From assembly GCA_014799385.1 (NCBI GenBank), contig JAAVIC010000033.1, positions 213,335 through 277,334 of the forward strand: 64,000 nt of DNA, read 5' to 3'. The notes beneath the pieces were generated by a model. That model ran no database searches and had not been told where the DNA came from. It worked only from the letters and a program-made list of their open reading frames with translations. Below are positions 58,496-64,000 of the stretch, one piece after another. Positions within the stretch are counted from its first letter, which is position 1. Every line of letters begins with the position of its first letter. This DNA comes from Oscillospiraceae bacterium. GTDB lineage: Bacteria > Bacillota > Clostridia > Oscillospirales > Ruminococcaceae. Made by a program: the position numbers and the translations under genes.

Positions 58496-60145
58496 TCACA
58501 TCTTATATTCCGCTGAATCGGAGTAAGGGTTCTTCAGCCATTTCCGCACCTGGGTTTCGGATTTTGGTTTGCATTTCTTGCCGAGCGCGGAATTGTATTC
58601 ATCAAATATTTTCTGCCACCGAGAGATCTCATCATCGGTGGGATTTTCTGTGCTTAGATCATCGCACCAACCGTCCGGGAATCCTTGCAGTCTTGCACAC
58701 TCGGTCGGTGTCAATCGGCGGACTATGTACTCCAAACCGCAGTCGCTGACTATTGGAGGATCCTTGTAGTCTGTTGCTACAAGCGCGTTTGCAACTTCTT
58801 TCGAGCAATTCGTAAAAAAGGACGCTTTGCTTGTTGTATACGCGGGCTGTGCAACAGCCCCCGCACCTTTGGCAACAATAGTCGGCTGTTTTTCCTCGTT
58901 AACCGTAAAATTGAACTGAGCGTTTACGCCTTGGTTGAATGCGGCACGGTCAATTCCGTATGCCACTGCGTGTTTATCTGTGGCATTTAATGTAAATGAC
59001 ACATTTTCATCAATTCCGCTTCCCTGCGGACCGTTCTTTTCTGTGCGGCCGATCATAGAGCCTTGAACTGCCACCACAGCCACTCCTCCTTGATTTGAGT
59101 CAGGAGAGTTCCCGCCCGTGTCGAGAGTTCTCGCCGTTTCGGTCGGATATACATTATGCCGCGCGTTTTTTGTATTCTCGGAAGTCAGGCGGATGTCGAA
59201 GTTCCCGATATTTTCAACGACTAACGGCTGATTATTGCCTCCTGTACCGTATGTTGAAGAAACTGTTGGAGCAACCGCATCAAGCGGTGTGTATCTTGTG
59301 TCCTGTGAGTGGTTTTCAAACACAGCCGCCGGAACAGTCCCCGCTCGGAGCGTAGGCGATACTTCGCTTTCATAACCAATGCTTCGGGAACTAGCTGAAT
59401 GTTCTGTGCAGAACCCCGCCGCATTCAGACCGACTGTGACTGCATTTCCAGAGCCTTCTTCAAAACCTCCGGCAGATTCTTTCCGCGCAATGCGGCTCTT
59501 CTCAGAATACCCCGACACGCTTTCGGACTCAAATAATATTTTTCCGGCACATTGACCTCCAAAATCTGCGACAAGAAAGATTCTGCGGCGGCGCTGGGGA
59601 ACTCCCCAAAACTGCGCGTCAAGAGTTCTCCAGGCAAGAGAGAAATCGTCTCCCACGATCTCTCCGGCTGACTTCCACTTCTCAAATCGAGGAATTGAAA
59701 ACTTATCGGCTTTGACTTCACAGAGCGTTTCGAGCACGCACCGGAAGTCCTCGCCATCGTTGCTTGAGAATGCCCCGCAGACATTTTCCCAGACTGCGTA
59801 TCTCGGATATTTTCCATTAGTCGCGCACCTCATTTCCTTTATAATTCTGACAGCCTCGAAGAACAGATTACTGCGAGAACCTCCTAAACCGGAACGCTTG
59901 CCGGCAATGCTCATATCCTGGCACGGACTCCCAAATGTGATAATGTCCACAGGCCCCAGTTCCGCGCCGTTCAATTTTGTAATATTTCCGTAATGCTTAA
60001 CATCAGGAAGCCGCTTTTCCGTTACTCGAATGGGGAAAGGCTCGATCTCACTGCTCCATACGGGAATAATTCCGCATAAAATCCCCGCACGAGGAAAGCC
60101 GCCGCTGCCGTCAAAAAGGCTTCCGAGCGTTAAAAAATTACTCAT
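58496..60145 (-). CDS. DNA cytosine-5 methyltransferase
   Basis: A 549-residue C5 methylase: motif I SLFDGSGGFPRAGILCGIIP, motif IV TFGSPCQDMSIAGKRSGLGG with the catalytic Cys, the ENV motif in YAVWENVCGAF, and the C-terminal RRLTPTECARLQGFPDGW. The target-recognition region (~240 residues) holds Gly/Asn-rich units such as STYGTGGNNQPLVV and TLDTGGNSPDSNQGGVAVVA, seen in other phage methylases. It overlaps the PP-loop gene by eight bases. It likely protects phage DNA from host restriction. Confidence 0.93.
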   Translation of the reverse strand: MSNFLTLGSLFDGSGGFPRAGILCGIIPVWSSEIEPFPIRVTEKRLPDVKHYGNITKLNGAELGPVDIITFGSPCQDMSIAGKRSGLGGSRSNLFFEAVRIIKEMRCATNGKYPRYAVWENVCGAFSSNDGEDFRCVLETLCEVKADKFSIPRFEKWKSAGEIVGDDFSLAWRTLDAQFWGVPQRRRRIFLVADFGGQCAGKILFESESVSGYSEKSRIARKESAGGFEEGSGNAVTVGLNAAGFCTEHSASSRSIGYESEVSPTLRAGTVPAAVFENHSQDTRYTPLDAVAPTVSSTYGTGGNNQPLVVENIGNFDIRLTSENTKNARHNVYPTETARTLDTGGNSPDSNQGGVAVVAVQGSMIGRTEKNGPQGSGIDENVSFTLNATDKHAVAYGIDRAAFNQGVNAQFNFTVNEEKQPTIVAKGAGAVAQPAYTTSKASFFTNCSKEVANALVATDYKDPPIVSDCGLEYIVRRLTPTECARLQGFPDGWCDDLSTENPTDDEISRWQKIFDEYNSALGKKCKPKSETQVRKWLKNPYSDSAEYKM

Positions 60146-60947
60146 TGGCCATCCTCTCTTTCAGCGCAGCAAAAAACGCTTTGTTGTTGATGGGAATGCC
60201 TTGTGCAAGGCACTCTTTCTCAAAAGCAAAGCGTTTTTCAAGATCCAAAACCGAATAATCGGCGCGGTATTTCCGCCAGGTAATGCTGTCCCAATATCGA
60301 AGTTTCTCCCACAGTTCCGGAAAATTATCATGAAGTTTCCGCAGCTCTTCGATACTCTGCAAAGGACAGCACCAACACGAAACTCTATGAAATATTTTAT
60401 ACAGTCCGCCCCAGTCAAAACCCTTTGAATAGCAGTACTCAAGGCAATCGCTCTCGGTCATCTGCCAGTCGGCAAGCGGGTGTATGCAGTTAGCCTTTTG
60501 GTTATTCTTCCGCGTCAAACGATATTGTTCATCAGCGGCAATACCGACATATTCGATAACATTATACTTTTCCCGAAGTCCGCGCAAAAATCTTTCTTGC
60601 GGCTGATCTTTTAATTTGGATGTACACCACCGCATTCTCGGACCCGCCCAACCGTAGCCGTTAGGACTTTCACCATACTTTTCTATGAATGTGTCGGAAC
60701 GCTTGCGCTTAATTTTATGCTCCGAGAAATAATACTCAAAACTGTGTTCCGCTTTGATCCGAGTAATCTTTTTTCCAATAAAGCGTTCCAATTTATCCAA
60801 GTGTTCATACATCTGCGGAAACTCCAGCCCAGTATCACAGAAAAGAATGATATCAACCGGCATCTTCAATTCAAGCATCTTAAGCAGCATCGCGGTAGAA
60901 TCTTTTCCGCCCGACAAGCTCACCACATGAATATCCGGCTTACTCAT
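60138..60947 (-). CDS. PP-loop protein, PAPS reductase/DndC-like
   Basis: A 269-residue ATP-pyrophosphatase of the adenine-nucleotide alpha-hydrolase fold. The PP-loop is VVSLSGGKDSTAMLLKMLEL; Cys residues cluster in RMRWCTSKLKDQ and RVSCWCCPLQSIEEL, as in the phage PAPS reductase and DndC families. ATG at 60947 follows GGAGGTGG and overlaps the ParB-methylase by eight bases; the gene downstream also overlaps by eight. Lodged between two methylases, it probably takes part in DNA modification, not sulfate assimilation. Confidence 0.9.
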   Translation of the reverse strand: MSKPDIHVVSLSGGKDSTAMLLKMLELKMPVDIILFCDTGLEFPQMYEHLDKLERFIGKKITRIKAEHSFEYYFSEHKIKRKRSDTFIEKYGESPNGYGWAGPRMRWCTSKLKDQPQERFLRGLREKYNVIEYVGIAADEQYRLTRKNNQKANCIHPLADWQMTESDCLEYCYSKGFDWGGLYKIFHRVSCWCCPLQSIEELRKLHDNFPELWEKLRYWDSITWRKYRADYSVLDLEKRFAFEKECLAQGIPINNKAFFAALKERMANE

Positions 60948-62181
60948 CTGCTGCCACCTCCAACTTGGAGAACGGAGTTTTCCCGCCGTTCCTAAGCACA
61001 TATACATCATCTGATCTTCCGACCTGCTCAATAAACCGCTTTACAATGACATCGCAGAACTTTTCATCAAGCTCTATCGTGTAACAAATGCGATTGGTCT
61101 GCTCACAGGCAATCAACGTAGAACCGCTGCCGCCGAACGGATCAAGGACTATACAATTGCTCATGCTCGAATTTTTAATGGGGTAAGCAATCAACGGAAT
61201 CGGTTTCATTGTGGGGTGCTCGCCGTTCTTTTTGGGCTTGTCGAACTCCCAAATTGTGGATTCCTTTCGCCCCGTATACCATTGATGCTTACCCTTTTTC
61301 TTCCAGACGAAAAGAACAGGCTCGTGCTGCCACTGATATGGACTTCTTCCGAGAACAAGCGACTGCTTTTTCCAGATACACGTTCCCGAAAGATAAAATC
61401 CCGCATCAGCAAAAGCTTTTCTGAAATTAAGCCCCTCTGTATCCGCATGGAAAACATAAATACTTGCATCATCCGCCATGACCTTTTCCATATTGGTAAA
61501 CGCGTCAAGCAGAAATTGATAGAATTTTTCGTTTTCCATATTATCGTTTTTGATTTTGCCCGCAGAACCTTTATAATTCACATTATACGGAGGATCCGTG
61601 ACCGTTAGATTAGCCTTTTTTCCATCCATCAGAGCGGTATAAGTTTCTTCTTTTGTGCTGTCGCCGCAAATCAAGCGGTGATTTCCGAGCAGCCAGATAT
61701 CCCCCGCCTGTGTAATACACGGTTTTTGCAGTTCTTCATCAACATTGAAATCATCTTCTTTTGCATCGGAATCAGTTTCAAATAAATTTGCAAGCTCCTT
61801 TTCCTCAAATCCGGTCAATCCAATATCGAAATTGTCCGCCTGCAGATTTTCGATCTCGATTTTAAGCAATTCCTCATCCCAACCCGCGTCAAGTGCCATT
61901 CTGTTATCCGCGAGTATGTATGCCTTTTTCTGTGCATCCGTAAGATGATCCGCAAAAACACAAGGCACTTCGGAAATACCCTCCGCCTTTGCCGCCGCAA
62001 TTCGCCCGTGACCGGCTATGACATTAAAATCACGGTCTATAATTACGGGATTGATAAAGCCGAACTCACGAAGCGATGAACGAAGTTTATTTATCTGCTC
62101 CGGCGAATGCGTCCGGGCATTATTAACATAAGGTATGAGCTTGTAGATCGGAACAAGCTGCATTACAGTCGTTGTTTTCAA
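60940..62181 (-). CDS. ParB-domain DNA methyltransferase (DPPY, beta class)
   Basis: A 413-residue fusion. Residues ~10-110 are a ParB/Srx-like domain (NNARTHSPEQINKLRSSLRE, VIAGHGRIAAAKAEGI, YILADNRMALDAGWDEE). The methylase half has VTDPPYNVNYKG (motif IV) before DPFGGSGSTLIACEQTNR (motif I), the beta-class order, so it should methylate adenine N6 or cytosine N4. It starts at TTG after AAAGGG, one base after the small terminase. Such fusions are common in Firmicute phages next to the terminase. Confidence 0.93.
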   Translation of the reverse strand: MKTTTVMQLVPIYKLIPYVNNARTHSPEQINKLRSSLREFGFINPVIIDRDFNVIAGHGRIAAAKAEGISEVPCVFADHLTDAQKKAYILADNRMALDAGWDEELLKIEIENLQADNFDIGLTGFEEKELANLFETDSDAKEDDFNVDEELQKPCITQAGDIWLLGNHRLICGDSTKEETYTALMDGKKANLTVTDPPYNVNYKGSAGKIKNDNMENEKFYQFLLDAFTNMEKVMADDASIYVFHADTEGLNFRKAFADAGFYLSGTCIWKKQSLVLGRSPYQWQHEPVLFVWKKKGKHQWYTGRKESTIWEFDKPKKNGEHPTMKPIPLIAYPIKNSSMSNCIVLDPFGGSGSTLIACEQTNRICYTIELDEKFCDVIVKRFIEQVGRSDDVYVLRNGGKTPFSKLEVAADE

Positions 62182-62182
62182 A

Positions 62183-62719
62183 TCAGTTTCCCTTTCTCGT
62201 TCTAAGCAAACGCTCCATTACATCGTCCTGCGGAGTGCCTTGAAACTCCACCGAACAGTTCTCGCGAACAATCTGATAGATCTGGTACCACGCTTGATTT
62301 ACTTGCTTGGTGAACTGTTGGAGCATAGACACATACGGACTTGCGATTGCATTTCCGGTAGTAGGATGCTTTGCAAGAAAACCGTACTCCGAAATGCACT
62401 GTTCGCATTGTATCTGCCGTGCTACGCTCATATCGTACTGGTTAATCAGCTGAACATTGACGTACTCGGTGCAACCGATTTTCTTCAGCCAGTCCCACGT
62501 TTCCGTGAAAATTTCTTCCGCGCAAAGGTCAATGCCGTTTTTCTGATGCGCTTTCATATAGTCATTGACAGGCGGCATGTCCGCACCCTCAAGGTCGGGA
62601 GTATCCGGCAGTTCAATAACCTGTGCGGTTTTTCCTTTAGCGATCTTCTCCGTCAGCGGCTTGCGTTTCGGTCCACTGCCCGGACGTGCGCCGCCGCGAG
62701 CAGTTCCGTCTTTAGCCAT
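62183..62719 (-). CDS. Terminase small subunit, P27 family
   Basis: A 178-residue protein: MAKDGTARGGARPGSGPKRK at the basic N-terminus, NDYMKAHQKNGIDLCAEEIF, NQYDMSVARQIQCEQCISEY and a C-terminal LRTRKGN. This is the P27/T-cell-like small terminase pattern that recognises packaging DNA. Ribosome site GGGGGTGAG overlaps the T tract of an upstream hairpin, so the hairpin may modulate it. Confidence 0.87.
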   Translation of the reverse strand: MAKDGTARGGARPGSGPKRKPLTEKIAKGKTAQVIELPDTPDLEGADMPPVNDYMKAHQKNGIDLCAEEIFTETWDWLKKIGCTEYVNVQLINQYDMSVARQIQCEQCISEYGFLAKHPTTGNAIASPYVSMLQQFTKQVNQAWYQIYQIVRENCSVEFQGTPQDDVMERLLRTRKGN

Positions 62720-62742
62720 TCGCTCACCCCCAAAATAAAAAA

Positions 62743-62757
62743 GGGGTTAATACCCCG
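62743..62757 (-). terminator. Hairpin and T tract directly before the small terminase gene
   Basis: GGGGTATTAACCCC on the minus strand followed by TTTTTTATTTT, then the terS ribosome site. It would end the HNH transcript, yet no promoter fits between it and terS, so partial read-through (attenuation) is likely. Confidence 0.65.
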
Positions 62758-62813
62758 TTTGAATATCCGTTTTTGTGCGTGATACCCCGCGCCGCTTGCC
62801 GTAAAAATCATTT

Positions 62814-63164
62814 TTAGAGATTTTGACCGCCCCTGCCGTGAATTATTTCATGACAAGAATAACACAGCGACATCAAATTACTGTTCTCATTCGTACCACC
62901 ATCGGACAGTGGTTTCTTATGGTGAACCAAGTCAGCGGGAGTGTATCGTCCCTCTGCCAGGCACCGCTCACAAAGCGGGTGCTGTTTGATGTAGCGGGTT
63001 CGTATCTTCCGCCATGCACTGTTATAACGTTCATTACTGTCATAACCGCGTGAGAACTTGTTGTAGTGTGAATTCATCAGCCTTTGATGTTCCTCGCAGT
63101 ATGCTCTTTCGGTCAGTTTTGAGCAGCCCGGATAGCGGCATGAGCGTTTTGGCTTTCTCGGCAT
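62814..63164 (-). CDS. HNH endonuclease
   Basis: A 116-residue phage HNH nuclease: CRYPGCSKLTERAYCEEHQR (zinc-binding), HPLCERCLAEGRYTPADLVH, HKKPLSDGGTNENSNLMSLC, and YSCHEIIHGRGG. ATG at 63164 has GAGGTAA upstream. HNH proteins beside terminase genes assist DNA cleavage at packaging in related phages. Confidence 0.93.
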   Translation of the reverse strand: MPRKPKRSCRYPGCSKLTERAYCEEHQRLMNSHYNKFSRGYDSNERYNSAWRKIRTRYIKQHPLCERCLAEGRYTPADLVHHKKPLSDGGTNENSNLMSLCYSCHEIIHGRGGQNL

Positions 63165-63190
63165 TGAGTTACCTCTTTTCCAACATAACA

Positions 63191-63220
63191 AAAGGCACTC
63201 GAACTGCTCCGAGTGCCTTT
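63191..63220 (-). terminator. Terminator after the DUF1492-like gene
   Basis: An 11-base perfect stem (AAAGGCACTCG / CGAGTGCCTTT) with an 8-base loop, followed on the minus strand by TTGTTATG. Confidence 0.82.
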
Positions 63221-63265
63221 ATCCTATTTTTCTATTTTAATTATATCACAGCCCTGTACTCTCAT

Positions 63266-63694
63266 TCAACAAATCCGGCTCTCATCTTTCAGAATTTTGT
63301 CAACTTCTCCTAAAGCCGTACTGTGAAGCCGATAAATATGCTGTTTACTGTAATTCATTTCATCGGAAATATCTTTCCACGATTCAAAACACAAATAACG
63401 CTTTTCCAAAACGATTTGAAGTTCTGTGTTTACAACTTGCTTTATTATAAGAATAATTTTCTGCTTGATATCAATAAGTCCATTGATATCACGGTTAATT
63501 TCGGCTTGCAGATCTACAATTTTACATACCGTATCTTCCAATTTTGAGCTGCCGCGATTTGGGTTCTTAGGCATGTCGGAGATCGTAGCTGTGCATTTTT
63601 GTGCCAGTAAATTAAGCTGTTCAACCTGTGCAATCTTTGAATCAATTTGCAGATCTATGATCCGCGCTTGCGATAAAAATTCTTTAGCTGTCAT
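63266..63694 (-). CDS. DUF1492/sigma-70 region 4-like phage regulator
   Basis: A 142-residue protein: MTAKEFLSQARIIDLQIDSK at the start, IDIKQKIILIIKQVVNTELQ, then VLEKRYLCFESWKDISDEMN and YSKQHIYRLHSTALGEVDKI, the helix-turn-helix of sigma-like late regulators (DUF1492/ArpU-like). ATG at 63694 was chosen for its AAGGAG site; the frame continues upstream into the helicase. It is the last early gene before the HNH/terminase block and could switch on late transcription. Confidence 0.85.
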   Translation of the reverse strand: MTAKEFLSQARIIDLQIDSKIAQVEQLNLLAQKCTATISDMPKNPNRGSSKLEDTVCKIVDLQAEINRDINGLIDIKQKIILIIKQVVNTELQIVLEKRYLCFESWKDISDEMNYSKQHIYRLHSTALGEVDKILKDESRIC

Positions 63695-63878
63695 AGCTAT
63701 CACGCTCCTTAATATTCGCTCGTACAGCTTCAATCAAAGCCGCCTGTGTTCCGTCCTTCTTCTGCAGAGCTTTGAGAATTTGCTCATCAATCGTGCCCTT
63801 TGCTATAATATGCTGAACCACCACCGTACCGGATGTTTGACTTTGCCGCCAAAGTCTTGCATTTGTCTGTTGATACAG
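63684..63878 (-). pseudogene. SNF2-type helicase, 3' fragment cut by insertion sequence
   Basis: Reading leftward from ~63878 the frame encodes LYQQTNARLWRQSQTSGTVV, VQHIIAKGTIDEQIL, KALQKKDGTQAALIEAVRAN and the stop at 63684: the typical last ~65 residues of phage SNF2/DEAD-type helicases. Upstream the helicase match ends abruptly at the LYQQ codons and the sequence becomes that of the left end of an insertion sequence. The helicase is therefore broken, so this prophage probably cannot replicate alone. It overlaps the DUF1492-like start by 11 bases. Confidence 0.82.
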
Positions 63879-63906
63879 ACCAACAGCATTTAAATTAAAA
63901 AGGTCA

Positions 63907-63934
63907 TTGCAAAATGCGAAAAATATGGTATAAT
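63907..63934 (+). promoter_or_regulatory. Promoter of the insertion-sequence transposase
   Basis: TTGCAA (63907-63912), 16-base spacer, TATAAT (63929-63934). The transposase ATG lies 7 bases after the -10 box and there is no ribosome site, so the message is probably leaderless. Confidence 0.72.
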
Positions 63935-63941
63935 AAGAAAT

Positions 63942-64000
63942 ATGAAGATAGAAGAATTAAAGGGACGTTTAAAGAGCTTGGACGACCCAAGACGAACAAA
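63942..64000 (+). CDS. ISAs1-family transposase, N-terminus
   Basis: Only 19 codons are visible: MKIEELKGRLKSLDDPRRT. The L-x-D-P-R-R segment near the start is the mark of ISAs1-family transposases (DDE_Tnp_1-associated N-terminal domain). The rest, including the DDE residues, is outside the window. Confidence 0.68.
   Translation, partial: MKIEELKGRLKSLDDPRRT

Larger units (their letters stand above)
34498..64000 (-). mobile_element. Siphovirus-type prophage with Tn916-type integrase; right end outside window
   Basis: A contiguous minus-strand set of phage genes: early genes at the right, then small terminase, DNA modification, large terminase, portal, protease, HK97 capsid, connectors, tail, holin, lysin, cargo genes, xis-like genes and int at the left. 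The order is that of HK97-fold siphoviruses of Firmicutes. The integration end resembles conjugative elements of the Tn916 type. A helicase gene is cut by an insertion sequence at the right, so this copy is probably defective. The right end and the attachment repeats cannot be seen. Confidence 0.93.
63879..64000 (+). mobile_element. Insertion sequence, ISAs1 type, left end
   Basis: Starts where the helicase homology breaks (63879-63886) and runs off the window. It contains a promoter and the transposase start. The exact end and the target duplication cannot be set because the right end lies outside. Confidence 0.72.

Noticed and set aside
59100..59420. Possible frameshift or second gene inside the C5 methylase
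   Set aside because: The reading frame is continuous over 549 codons and the Gly/Asn-rich insert is typical of phage methylases.
1..64000. tRNA, rRNA, CRISPR array, retron or diversity-generating retroelement
   Set aside because: No cloverleaf with CCA-adjacent acceptor, no spaced identical repeats and no reverse transcriptase frame were seen on reading both strands.

Overview
The window looks like a chromosome segment of a low-to-mid GC, Gram-positive gut clostridium, most likely Oscillospiraceae/Ruminococcus-like (inferred from family content; no 16S or tRNA gene is present). Supporting content: a CdaA/CdaR pair, a MurT/GatD-like pair, three class B sortases, a SpoIID-domain protein, strong AGGAGG ribosome sites, and sigma-A promoters that often use TTGCAA or TTGATT as -35 element.

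Bases 1-13000 are almost all on the minus strand. Four short orphan genes (1-1880) precede a long co-directional block that starts at a promoter with a ~200-nt leader (10461-10698): rplS, lepB, rbgA, rnhB, yraN, thrC, a metallophosphoesterase, tig, clpP and clpX. This block combines ribosome maturation, secretion, folding and proteolysis. An ASKHA/RACo-like gene and two small orphans lie upstream.

From 12950 to 22770 the genes run on the plus strand: trmL, degV, cdaA, cdaR, an FAD oxidoreductase, a murT/gatD-like pair (the GatD homologue has no cysteine and no recognisable catalytic His), terD, a 47-residue membrane peptide, a YcaQ-like glycosylase and ybaK. Bases 22769-23775 hold two MITE-like inverted-repeat elements, a 51-residue cysteine-rich membrane protein gene, and a minus-strand promoter preceded by helically phased TGTAAC repeats that seems to make a ~75-nt terminated RNA. 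Then follow iscS-thiI (tRNA thiolation), a CinA C-terminal-domain amidase, three tandem sortase B genes, a SpoIID-like gene, a low-molecular-weight phosphatase, a GIY-YIG/DUF4357 protein and a Fic protein with an inverted-repeat operator.

From 34498 to the window edge lies a siphovirus-type prophage read on the minus strand with a Tn916-type integrase/excisionase end. In transcription order it holds a truncated SNF2-type helicase (cut by an ISAs1-type insertion), a DUF1492-like gene, HNH, small terminase, ParB-methylase / PP-loop / C5-methylase operon, SLOG protein, an amidoligase-GGCT module, large terminase, portal, ClpP-like protease, HK97 capsid, connectors, tail genes, holin, GH25 lysin, a self-contained two-gene cargo unit, xis-like genes and int. 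Four copies of one promoter (TTGCWA-17 bp-TAATAT) punctuate it. Two cargo units (46241-47126 and 36578-38434) each have their own promoter and terminator and are the best candidates for uncharacterised accessory systems, together with the amidoligase module, whose two larger proteins share a C-terminal domain.
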